Shown here piece by piece: positions 9,467 through 17,719 of a stretch of DNA of 64,000 nt. Source of the stretch: Bacteroides caecimuris (GTDB taxonomy: Bacteria; Bacteroidota; Bacteroidia; Bacteroidales; Bacteroidaceae); contig NZ_CP015401.2 in assembly GCF_001688725.2 (NCBI RefSeq), forward strand, positions 434,001-498,000, given 5' to 3'. Each line of letters starts with the position of its first letter. The first letter of the stretch is position 1. The notes under the pieces were generated by a model. That model was not told the DNA's origin and did no database searches. It saw nothing but the letters and a program-made list of their open reading frames with translations. The position numbers and the translations under genes were made by a program.

Positions 9467-10504
9467 ATGTTGACGAAAGTAATTGAACAAGCCAAAATAG
9501 ACCATTTTACTAAATGGTTTGAAAGAGCTGACAAAATAGTAATTGTATCCCATGTTTCTCCTGACGGCGATGCTATCGGTTCTTCACTGGGATTATATCA
9601 TTTCCTGAACTCACAGGAAAAAACAGTAAACGTAATTGTGCCGAATGCTTTTCCCGATTTCCTGCGATGGATGCCGGGCAGCAAGGATATTCTTTTGTAT
9701 GACCGTTACAAAGATTTTGCCGATAAGTTGATAGCCGAAGCTGACGTAATCTGTTGTCTCGACTTCAATGCACTGAAGCGTATTGACGATATGGCAGACG
9801 CTGTAGCTGCAGCTCCTGCACGTAAAATCATGATCGATCATCACCTGTATCCCGAAGAATTCTGTAAGATTGTAATGTCCTATCCTAAGATTTCTTCTAC
9901 TTCCGAATTGATATTCCGGCTGATTTGTCGTATGGGATATTTCAGTGATATCACGAAGGAAGGTGCGGAATGTATCTACACAGGCATGATGACAGATACA
10001 GGAGGATTCACTTATAATTCGAATAACCGGGAAATTTATTTTATCATCAGCGAGCTGCTTTCCAAAGGAATCGATAAAGATGATATTTACCGTAAGGTGT
10101 ACAATACCTATTCGGAGAGCCGTTTGCGTTTGATGGGCTATGTACTGTCGAACATGACTGTTTATCCGGATTGTAATTCGGCATTAATCACATTGACAAA
10201 AGCCGAACAAAGTAAGTTCAACTATATAAAAGGTGATAGTGAAGGCTTTGTGAATATCCCCCTTTCCATCAAGAATGTTTGTTTCTCCTGCTTTTTGCGG
10301 GAAGATACAGAGAAGCCGATGATTAAAATCTCCCTTCGTTCGGTAGGAACCTTTCCGTGTAATCAGTTAGCCGCTGAATTCTTCAACGGTGGCGGACATT
10401 TGAACGCTTCGGGCGGTGAGTTTTTCGGAACGATGGAAGAGGCAAAAGCGGTCTTTGAGAAAGCGCTTGAGAAGTATAAACCTTTATTAACATCGAAAAG
10501 CTAA
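9467..10504 (+). CDS. DHH/DHHA1 phosphoesterase, NrnA-like (nano-RNase/pAp phosphatase or cyclic-dinucleotide degrading type)
   Basis: 345 residues. Motifs of the DHH superfamily are all visible: SHVSPDGDAIGSS (I), CCLDFNAL (II), IDHHLYPEE (III), GMMTDTGGFTYNS (IV) and the DHHA1 glycine motif GGGHLNASGG near the C-terminus. Members cut short oligoribonucleotides, pAp or pApA to mononucleotides; exact substrate is not predictable here. The frame extends upstream into comEC, but the promoter at 9411-9444 and the start of family similarity (MLTKVIEQAKIDHF) support the ATG at 9467. Confidence 0.88.
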   Translation: MLTKVIEQAKIDHFTKWFERADKIVIVSHVSPDGDAIGSSLGLYHFLNSQEKTVNVIVPNAFPDFLRWMPGSKDILLYDRYKDFADKLIAEADVICCLDFNALKRIDDMADAVAAAPARKIMIDHHLYPEEFCKIVMSYPKISSTSELIFRLICRMGYFSDITKEGAECIYTGMMTDTGGFTYNSNNREIYFIISELLSKGIDKDDIYRKVYNTYSESRLRLMGYVLSNMTVYPDCNSALITLTKAEQSKFNYIKGDSEGFVNIPLSIKNVCFSCFLREDTEKPMIKISLRSVGTFPCNQLAAEFFNGGGHLNASGGEFFGTMEEAKAVFEKALEKYKPLLTSKS

Positions 10505-10580
10505 AGATGGAAGGTTAAAAGTGAATATGGAAAGGTTAAAAGATACGAACTTTCAACTTCCCTCTTTCAACTTTTAATGA
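10505..10580. repeat. Short AAGGTTAAAAG / CTTTCAACTT inverted repeats
   Basis: Two GGTTAAAAG copies (near 10513 and 10534) face two TTTCAACTT copies (near 10552 and 10566), allowing alternative stems downstream of the DHH gene. It may act as a weak transcript end; no clean U-run follows. Confidence 0.35.
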
Positions 10581-10596
10581 TTTTGAGATACATTTG
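10565..10596 (+). promoter_or_regulatory. Promoter of the DUF4827 lipoprotein gene
   Basis: TTTC at 10565-10568, 20 bp spacer and TACATTTG at 10589-10596, exact for the -7 box. The ATG follows 27 bp later. Confidence 0.6.
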
Positions 10597-10622
10597 TGCG
10601 GAATATAGCTAAATAACAGATA

Positions 10623-11297
10623 ATGAAGAAACTTGTATTTTTATTTCTCTCTTTGTTAACCGCCGGAAGTCTGTTCCAGGCATGCGACAATTCGAAGACT
10701 TATGCAGAAATGCTGGAAGACGAGAAAAATGCGGTGAATAATTTCATCAAAGATAATGATATTCGTGTCATTTCCGAAGATCAGTTTAAAGAAAAAGGTT
10801 ATCAGACCGATTTAAGCAGGAATGAATATGTTGCTTTTTCATCTAATGGCGTGTATATGCAAATAGTAAATAAGGGAGAATTGGTAGTGCCGGAACATCC
10901 GGCGGCTATAGATTCATTCGCTACTAATGATAATATTTGTACCCGGTATGTAGAAATGAATATAATGACAAGAGATACCACATGTTTCAATGTGGCTTTG
11001 GATAGATGGATGGATGTTCCTGATTACTATGAGCATCCACTGACATTCCGTTATGAGCAAAACATATCTACTACCTATGGAAAAATCATTGTTGAAGGGT
11101 TTGGTTATGACTATTTATGGACGTCTATGGGCTACGGAACTGCGATTCCATCCGGATGGTTGTTGGCTTTGCCATATCTATATAATAATGCCCATGTACG
11201 CTTGATTGTACCTTCTAAGATGGGGCATACAACTGCACAACAATATGTCAATCCTTATTTCTATGATATCCGTAAGTTTGAAAAAGCAAAAAGCTAA
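10623..11297 (+). CDS. DUF4827 family lipoprotein
   Basis: 224 residues. The N-terminus is a lipoprotein signal peptide (MKKLVFLFLSLLTAGSLFQAC) with the lipidated Cys at 21, so the protein is probably anchored in the cell envelope. The mature part resembles the Bacteroidales DUF4827 family, which has an FKBP-type peptidyl-prolyl isomerase-like outline; the segment ending in SGWLLALPYLYNNAHVRLIVPSKMGH matches the usual end of such domains. No catalytic role can be assigned. It has its own promoter and lies 37 bp before the glmM-type gene, which may be co-transcribed. Family call is from memory of the conserved pattern and is moderately certain. Confidence 0.72.
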   Translation: MKKLVFLFLSLLTAGSLFQACDNSKTYAEMLEDEKNAVNNFIKDNDIRVISEDQFKEKGYQTDLSRNEYVAFSSNGVYMQIVNKGELVVPEHPAAIDSFATNDNICTRYVEMNIMTRDTTCFNVALDRWMDVPDYYEHPLTFRYEQNISTTYGKIIVEGFGYDYLWTSMGYGTAIPSGWLLALPYLYNNAHVRLIVPSKMGHTTAQQYVNPYFYDIRKFEKAKS

Positions 11298-11334
11298 AGC
11301 ACTAACATTAAATAAATCTTTTATTTAAAAACCT

Positions 11335-12723
11335 ATGACTCTAATCAAATCTATCTCTGGAATCCGCGGAACCATCGGCGGAGGAGCGGGAGAAGGACTG
11401 AACCCGCTTGACATTGTAAAATTCACCTCGGCTTATGCTACGTTAATTCGTAAGACCTGCAAAGCGAAGAGCAACAAGATTGTTGTGGGACGCGATGCCC
11501 GTATCTCAGGTGAAATGGTAAAAAACGTAGTAGTCGGCACATTAATGGGAATGGGCTGGGATGTAGTAGATATCGATCTTGCTTCTACTCCCACCACAGA
11601 GCTTGCCGTAACTATGGAAGGCGCTTGTGGCGGTATCATCCTGACAGCTTCTCATAACCCTAAACAGTGGAATGCACTGAAGTTACTGAATGAACATGGC
11701 GAATTTCTGAATGCAGCCGAAGGCAACGAAGTACTTCGTATTGCTGAAGCAGAAGAATTTGACTATGCCGACGTAGATCACTTGGGCTCTTACCGCAAAG
11801 ACCTGACTTATAATCAGAAACATATCGACAGTGTACTGGCTCTCGATCTGGTAGATGTAGAAGCTATCAAAAAAGCAGATTTCCGTGTAGCCATTGACTG
11901 TGTAAACTCGGTAGGCGGTATCATTCTTCCCGAACTTCTTGAACGTTTGGGGGTGAAACATGTAGAAAAACTCTACTGTGAACCTACCGGAAACTTCCAG
12001 CACAACCCCGAACCGCTTGAAAAGAACCTCGGTGACATCATGAACTTAATGAAAGGTGGAAAAGCCGATGTAGCCTTCGTTGTAGACCCCGACGTTGACC
12101 GTCTGGCAATGATCTGCGAGAATGGCGTAATGTACGGTGAAGAATATACACTGGTTACTGTTGCCGACTATGTACTGAAACATACCCCCGGTAACACTGT
12201 TTCTAATTTGAGCTCTACCCGTGCTTTGCGTGATGTAACTCGCAAGTATGGAATGGAATACAGCGCTTCTGCCGTAGGCGAAGTAAATGTTGTAACGAAG
12301 ATGAAAGCAACCAATGCCGTTATCGGTGGTGAGGGAAATGGTGGAGTAATCTATCCTGCCAGTCACTACGGACGTGATGCATTGGTAGGCATTGCATTAT
12401 TCCTTAGCCATTTGGCTCACGAAGGAAAGAAGGTTAGCGAGCTTCGTGCTACTTATCCTCCTTACTTCATTGCTAAAAACCGTGTAGACCTGACTCCGGA
12501 AATCGATGTAGATGCTATCCTTGCCAAAGTGAAGGAAATCTATAAGAACGAAGAAATCAACGATATCGACGGTGTGAAAATAGACTTTGCCGACAAATGG
12601 GTACATTTGCGCAAGAGTAATACAGAGCCGATCATCCGTGTGTATAGTGAAGCTTCTACCATGGAAGCTGCCGAGGAAATCGGTCAGAAAATTATGGATG
12701 TAATTAATGAATTAGCAAAATAA
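11335..12723 (+). CDS. glmM: Phosphoglucosamine mutase / phosphohexomutase (GlmM-like)
   Basis: 462 residues, alpha-D-phosphohexomutase superfamily. Features in order: ISGIRGTIGGGAGEG at the N-terminus, GRDARISGEM, the phosphoserine loop TASHNPKQWNALK (Ser106), the metal-binding DPDVDRLA, the sugar loop GEGNGGVIYP, and the phosphate loop RKSNTEPIIRVYSEA. The family converts glucosamine-6-P to glucosamine-1-P for peptidoglycan and LPS, although phosphomannomutase activity cannot be excluded from sequence. A clear hairpin terminator follows. Confidence 0.88.
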   Translation: MTLIKSISGIRGTIGGGAGEGLNPLDIVKFTSAYATLIRKTCKAKSNKIVVGRDARISGEMVKNVVVGTLMGMGWDVVDIDLASTPTTELAVTMEGACGGIILTASHNPKQWNALKLLNEHGEFLNAAEGNEVLRIAEAEEFDYADVDHLGSYRKDLTYNQKHIDSVLALDLVDVEAIKKADFRVAIDCVNSVGGIILPELLERLGVKHVEKLYCEPTGNFQHNPEPLEKNLGDIMNLMKGGKADVAFVVDPDVDRLAMICENGVMYGEEYTLVTVADYVLKHTPGNTVSNLSSTRALRDVTRKYGMEYSASAVGEVNVVTKMKATNAVIGGEGNGGVIYPASHYGRDALVGIALFLSHLAHEGKKVSELRATYPPYFIAKNRVDLTPEIDVDAILAKVKEIYKNEEINDIDGVKIDFADKWVHLRKSNTEPIIRVYSEASTMEAAEEIGQKIMDVINELAK

Positions 12724-12758
12724 TATCCTGTAAAATAGGATTTTATTTATAACATTTG

Positions 12759-12820
12759 AGTCTCGTATATCATAAAGATAACTGAATAAGTTGTCTCACA
12801 TGATATACGAGACTTTTTTA
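12759..12820 (+). terminator. Intrinsic terminator after glmM
   Basis: Perfect 15 bp arms at 12759-12773 and 12800-12814 (AGTCTCGTATATCAT and its complement) with a 26 nt loop, followed by TTTTTTATT. Confidence 0.8.
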
Positions 12821-12854
12821 TTAGGATGATATCCACTGAATGATAAGAGTTACT

Positions 12855-13052
12855 CTTCTCCTTGAGTATTAACAATAAAGTTTCTTTTGATTAAGTCTAA
12901 ACTTCCTTTCGTCTAATAGTAAACTTCTCTTTTGTTATTTACAAACTTAAAATGAAAGCTTGCATTTATAGATTGGAAGGGATGAAAAGCAACTTTACTG
13001 TTAATAAAAAGAAAGTTTGGACTTAATCAAGAGCAACTTTTCTATTAATAGA
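12855..13052. repeat. Intergenic 22-bp phased repeat array B
   Basis: Same family as the array at 2.2 kb. AAACTT cores begin at 12899, 12921 and 12943, with AAAGTT at 12877. The right flank carries AACTTT, AAGTTT and AACTTT at 12991, 13013 and 13035, again 22 bp apart, but offset 4 bp from the left phase. The core contains AAAGCTTGCATTTATA as in array A. It sits between the glmM terminator and the PUL regulator promoter. Confidence 0.72.
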
Positions 13053-13058
13053 TTACAT

Positions 13059-13107
13059 GAGAAGTAAGCAGTGTTGAGAGAGAAGTAATCAACAAAGCTT
13101 ACTTCTC
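13059..13107. repeat. Inverted repeat next to array B
   Basis: Perfect 11 bp arms GAGAAGTAAGC (13059-13069) and GCTTACTTCTC (13097-13107). No U-run follows, so a terminator role is doubtful. The remaining stretch 13108-13346 shows nothing I can identify. Confidence 0.45.
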
Positions 13108-13346
13108 TGCGTCGTTAGCATAGATACACCACAAGAATATCAATTGGTATACAACTTTATAGGTCTTATATCAATGATAAACACATGGCTTAAATATGCA
13201 TATTGATAAACGTACGGCATGAAAATAAAACTGATTGCATTATTTATAATGATGAGATCATTGAAAAATGGAAGAGGCAGACTCTTAGATTGTGTGAACT
13301 TAGTAGTGAAGTAATTGTTGAAAATAGAGGTACTTGATAAAATAGA

Positions 13347-13377
13347 GTTGCATTTTCCGTATAAAAACGTATCTTTG
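13347..13377 (+). promoter_or_regulatory. Promoter of the PUL regulator gene
   Basis: GTTG at 13347-13350, 19 bp spacer, TATCTTTG at 13370-13377 (exact -7 box). It gives a leader of about 85 nt before the regulator. Confidence 0.6.
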
Positions 13378-13468
13378 TGTAAAGAGAATCAAAGGCATCG
13401 ATTATTAATGGCTATTTTCTTTCGCACTGCGAAACAAAACATATAAGCGATTGCCTGATATTTAATAG

Positions 13469-16400
13469 ATGATATTAATGATTAACACAATGAAAATGCG
13501 CTTGATTTTTCCTTTTGTTCTATTGATTTATTCATTGATCTGTCAGGCAGATGGTGGTAAAGATTCATATATCTTCCGGAAAGTAGATTATCAGCAAGGA
13601 TTATCTAATAGCGCTGTGCTTTGTCTTTTTCAAGACAATACAGGGTTGATGTGGTTCGGTACTTACGATGGAGTCAATTGTTATGACGGCAGAAGCATGG
13701 AAGTTTTCCGTTCCGATTTTTCAGCTCCCAAGGCTTTGAGTAACAACGTAATCCATTCTATTCAGCAGGCGGATAATAATTGTTTGTGGATTTCTACTCA
13801 TTTGGGGATTAATCGTCTTTCACAGAATTCACGGCAAGTTGTCGGATATTATGACTTTACAGATGATTATTATCTACATTCCAATTCTAAAGGAAACACA
13901 TGGGTGGTGAGTCATGGTGGAATTTTCTACTATAATACATCTTATAAACGATTTGTACAGATTAAGAATCTGAAAGTACCCGTAGAAGATATGGATAAAC
14001 GGGCATTCGTAACGGATGATGGTGTTTTGTGGATTTTCACCCAACAAACAGGGGAGCTGTTACAGGTTTCGCAGGATGCTTTTGATTGTGACACATTATC
14101 AATTCATTCAACTGTTTCATCTACTAATTTTCATGCGAAACCTATTGAAGATGTCTTTTATCAGAATGGTGTTCTTTGTTTTATCGATAGTGAGCATGAT
14201 CTTTATGTTTATGATATTTCCCGACAATCTAAAATTTATATTCGTAACCTTTCTTCATTAGTGCAGAAGAATGGAACTATTGCAGGAATAGCCCTTTTCT
14301 ATGAAGATATTATTATTGGTTTTCGAACGAATGGGTTAGTCCGTCTCCGTACTTCACAAAAATATAAAGAAGAAGTGGTCGACCGGAATGTACGTATATA
14401 TAGTATTTATCGAGATCCTCATCAGAATGTCCTATGGGTTGCTTCAGACGGACAAGGAACGATTATGTATGCTAAGAAATATTCTATTGCTACCAATTTG
14501 ATGCTCAATCAACTGTCATCTAACTTAAGCAGGCAGGTACGTTCTGTTATGACAGACGATAGTGGTGGGCTATGGTTCGGGACGAAGGGTGATGGACTGT
14601 TGCATATACCGGATTATCGTGAGAATGAAGAGGCTTCTACCGTTACAGTTTACTCTCCTGAAGGTAAGCAAAATGTTGTGTCTTATATACGATGGAATAA
14701 AGAATTTCCTGTTTATAAATTGGTTCAAAGCCGTTATATGGATGGCTTTTGGATAGGATCTGGAGATCCGGGACTATTTTACTATTCTTTTGAAGACAAA
14801 GCTTTGCATTCTGTGGAGAATCTGCCGGCACAACCCACCGAGATACATGGCATTTATGAGGAAAATGATAGTGTACTTTATGTGGTGACAGCCGGTTTCG
14901 GTTTTCATAAATTAATACTTGAGAAGCAGGCAGGTACCATTCGTTTCAAGTCGCAGAAAAGTTATCATTTTTTTCACGGTCAGCGAGAAATTACGATGTT
15001 CTATCCAATGCTGTCCGAGGGGGATTCTATTTTGTGGCTTGGCAGTCGGGAGAAAGGACTCGTACGGTTTGATAAGCGGACTGAAGAATATAAGGTGATT
15101 TCTTTGAAAGAAATGCTTCATAAGTCGGTAGACGATGTGCTTAGCCTGTATCGGACCAAAGAAGGGTTGTTATATGTAGGGACAACATCAGGATTGGTAT
15201 GTCTGAATTCTAATGGAAAACAGATGAAAGCTACCTATATCGGACGGGAGCAAGGTTTGCTCAATGATATGATTCATGGTGTACTTGAAGATGAGAACGG
15301 ACTCTTATGGCTTGGTACGAATCGGGGGCTGATTAAATATAATCCGATAAATGGCTCATCACATGCTTACTTTTACAGTGCAGGTGTTCAAATCGGCGAG
15401 TTTAGCGATGATGCTTATTACATGTGTCCATATACACAGGAGCTTTTTTTCGGTGGGATTGACGGGTTGCTTTATTTGGATAAAGAGGTGCAGGCTGCTC
15501 CGGAATTTTATCCGGATATTTTGTTACGTAAGTTGACTGTTGGACATACGCAAGTGGTTCAGGAAGATGGAGATTACTATACAGATGATGGTAAGGCATT
15601 ACAGTTGAAGGGGACGGAGGTTTCATTTGCACTTTCTTTTGTTGTTCCGGATTTTTTATCAGGAGAAGATATAGAATATTCTTACCAGTTGGAAGGATAT
15701 GATAAGGATTGGACCTCTTTTAGTAGTATTAATGAAGCCTCATATACAGGAGTGCCGGCAGGTGATTATATCTTTAAGGTACGCTATAAGAGGGATGTAT
15801 TTGATATGGAATATCGGCATTTTTCTATTCCGGTATATATCCTTTCTCCCTGGTATCGATCGGTGGCGGCTTATTTTGTTTATTTGATCATTTTCTTGTT
15901 GCTGTTAGGGTACGTGATATATTTACTACGTAAAAACTACCTTCAGGAACGGATGATGAAAACACTGATGGGGACAGAAAGTTGTCGGAAATCCGAGACT
16001 GTATATACAAACCGTAGGATGCTTGAAGATTTTACTCTCATTTATAATTATTGTGACCAATTGCGTGCTGAGAATCTTTCTTATGAGCAATGTCTTGAGA
16101 AAGTGTCACTGATACGCGAAACTGTGATGAGCGCACTTCTTAATCCTGACGCTCTGTTTTTGGAAGAACTTAAACAATTCTTTCCGGATCGATTTATTGT
16201 TTCTGCACGTATGAGTATACAGGGAGTTTCTCAAGAGGTGTTGCGTACGTTGGAAGAACAAGGGATTGATCATTCTTCTATATCGTCAATGATTCCGGAA
16301 CACTTAACATTTCCAGTTTACAAGAATGCATTATATAGTATTCTTTATTGCTGCTATCTCCGGATTACTGAAATGAAGGGTACTCATGGCGTAATAGTAG

Positions 16401-17437
16401 AAATGTCAGAACAGGATGGTAAGATGCAGCTACATTTTTCTTCTAAAGATGCTACTGCGAAAGCGTTGTATGAATATCTTTCAGATAAAGCTTCTTCGGT
16501 GACGGAGAAAGATTCCGATCATGTGTTCGCTGTGCATTTACTTTTAGGTTTTGTACGGTCAGCTTTGGAACGTATTCATGCCGTTCTTCGTTATGATAAT
16601 GATGAGAGTGGTAATCGGTTGACGATTATCTTTGAACCGGCGATCTTGACAGTGGCAGGTGAACAAGGGAAAAAAACTGTGCTTTTGTTGGAAGACAGAG
16701 ATGAAATGACTTGGTTGATTAGTAATTTCCTGGCTGATGAATATGTGGTTCATCAAGTAAAGAGTGTGCAGCTTGCTTTTGACGAAATTCGTCGGTCGGC
16801 TCCGGATCTATTATTAGTGGATATGACAATGTATGCCAATGCTGAAAGTACTTTTATGGAGTATGTTAGCCGAAATCGTACTCTGCTTTCAAAGACAGCT
16901 TTTATTCCATTGTTAACCTGGAAAGTTGGTTCGGCCATTCAGCGGGAACTGATCTTGTGGTCTGATTCTTATATTGTACTTCCTTATGATATATTGTTTT
17001 TGCGGGAAGTTGTCCATAATGCTATTTATGGAAAGCGGGAAGCGAAGCAGATATATATGGAGGAACTGGGAGATTTGGCGGGACAGATTATCTGTACAAC
17101 TACCGAACAAGCTGATTTTATTCGCAAATTGTTAAAGGTGATTGAAGAAAACCTGGACAAGGAAGAACTGGGCTCAACGTTGATAGCTGATCGTATGGCA
17201 ATGAGTTCCCGTCAGTTCTATCGTAAATTCAAGGAAATTTCCAATACTGCTCCCGGTGATTTAATAAAGAGTTACCGTATGGAAAAGGCAGCCCGCCTGT
17301 TACTTGATGAAGAACTTTCTATTCAAGATGTTATTATGGAGGTCGGTATTTCCAGCCGGTCTTATTTTTATAAAGAGTTTACCCGTCGGTTCGGGATGAC
17401 ACCGAAAGATTATCGGGAACAGCGAAAGGTATGCTGA
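13469..17437 (+). CDS. Hybrid two-component-type PUL regulator with AraC output and degenerate kinase core
   Basis: 1322 residues. A signal peptide (MKMRLIFPFVLLIYSLICQA) is followed by a periplasmic sensor of Reg_prop beta-propeller repeats (LMWFGTYDGVNCYD, LWISTHLGINRL, LLWLGTNRGLIKYN and others), a Y_Y_Y domain near residues 730-780 (YSYQLEGYDKDW), one membrane span near 796-818, a cytoplasmic linker, a receiver near 1068-1185 (LLLVDMTM, Asp1118) and an AraC HTH at about 1215-1322. I find no HisKA H-box, and the expected ATPase N and G boxes are absent. The receiver has LPYD where the conserved KPF lysine is normal. It probably binds a glycan fragment and switches on the neighbouring PUL. 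A start at the internal ATG 13490 is equally possible. Confidence 0.88.
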   Translation: MILMINTMKMRLIFPFVLLIYSLICQADGGKDSYIFRKVDYQQGLSNSAVLCLFQDNTGLMWFGTYDGVNCYDGRSMEVFRSDFSAPKALSNNVIHSIQQADNNCLWISTHLGINRLSQNSRQVVGYYDFTDDYYLHSNSKGNTWVVSHGGIFYYNTSYKRFVQIKNLKVPVEDMDKRAFVTDDGVLWIFTQQTGELLQVSQDAFDCDTLSIHSTVSSTNFHAKPIEDVFYQNGVLCFIDSEHDLYVYDISRQSKIYIRNLSSLVQKNGTIAGIALFYEDIIIGFRTNGLVRLRTSQKYKEEVVDRNVRIYSIYRDPHQNVLWVASDGQGTIMYAKKYSIATNLMLNQLSSNLSRQVRSVMTDDSGGLWFGTKGDGLLHIPDYRENEEASTVTVYSPEGKQNVVSYIRWNKEFPVYKLVQSRYMDGFWIGSGDPGLFYYSFEDKALHSVENLPAQPTEIHGIYEENDSVLYVVTAGFGFHKLILEKQAGTIRFKSQKSYHFFHGQREITMFYPMLSEGDSILWLGSREKGLVRFDKRTEEYKVISLKEMLHKSVDDVLSLYRTKEGLLYVGTTSGLVCLNSNGKQMKATYIGREQGLLNDMIHGVLEDENGLLWLGTNRGLIKYNPINGSSHAYFYSAGVQIGEFSDDAYYMCPYTQELFFGGIDGLLYLDKEVQAAPEFYPDILLRKLTVGHTQVVQEDGDYYTDDGKALQLKGTEVSFALSFVVPDFLSGEDIEYSYQLEGYDKDWTSFSSINEASYTGVPAGDYIFKVRYKRDVFDMEYRHFSIPVYILSPWYRSVAAYFVYLIIFLLLLGYVIYLLRKNYLQERMMKTLMGTESCRKSETVYTNRRMLEDFTLIYNYCDQLRAENLSYEQCLEKVSLIRETVMSALLNPDALFLEELKQFFPDRFIVSARMSIQGVSQEVLRTLEEQGIDHSSISSMIPEHLTFPVYKNALYSILYCCYLRITEMKGTHGVIVEMSEQDGKMQLHFSSKDATAKALYEYLSDKASSVTEKDSDHVFAVHLLLGFVRSALERIHAVLRYDNDESGNRLTIIFEPAILTVAGEQGKKTVLLLEDRDEMTWLISNFLADEYVVHQVKSVQLAFDEIRRSAPDLLLVDMTMYANAESTFMEYVSRNRTLLSKTAFIPLLTWKVGSAIQRELILWSDSYIVLPYDILFLREVVHNAIYGKREAKQIYMEELGDLAGQIICTTTEQADFIRKLLKVIEENLDKEELGSTLIADRMAMSSRQFYRKFKEISNTAPGDLIKSYRMEKAARLLLDEELSIQDVIMEVGISSRSYFYKEFTRRFGMTPKDYREQRKVC

Positions 17438-17507
17438 TTGTCAGATTAAATTCTTTCGTATAGGTGATTAGTTGGGAAACATTATTATTTATTTGTTTGT
17501 CACAACC

Positions 17508-17595
17508 TTGTGCTCTAAATCCCTTCTGTTAATTTTATTATATTGATTATTAGAGTATTAACCTGTGCTCTAATTTGCCATTCTGTGCTTTAAAT
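17508..17595 (+). promoter_or_regulatory. Candidate regulator operator before susC (three sites)
   Basis: Three copies of a motif close to YTGTGCTYTAAWT begin at 17508, 17563 and 17583 (spacings 55 and 20 bp). The middle site also forms an inverted repeat ATTAGAG (17549-17555) / CTCTAAT (17568-17574). The same three-site layout precedes the first GH92 gene. Role as binding site for the PUL regulator is inferred. Confidence 0.55.
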
Positions 17596-17603
17596 ATGTA
17601 TCT

Positions 17604-17611
17604 TTATTTTG
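17604..17611 (+). promoter_or_regulatory. Possible -7 box of susC
   Basis: TTATTTTG is one base off the TAnnTTTG consensus, 9 bp after the last operator site, with no good -33 element. That is the expected form of an activator-dependent promoter. Confidence 0.4.
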
Positions 17612-17719
17612 CCGTTTTTTTGGCAAGGTAGAGCATTGGAGTTTTATTCGAATAACCTTTATTTGCAACAATCTTTTTAAAGGGAATTAACCTTATTATT
17701 AATCAAATTTAAAGGAATT

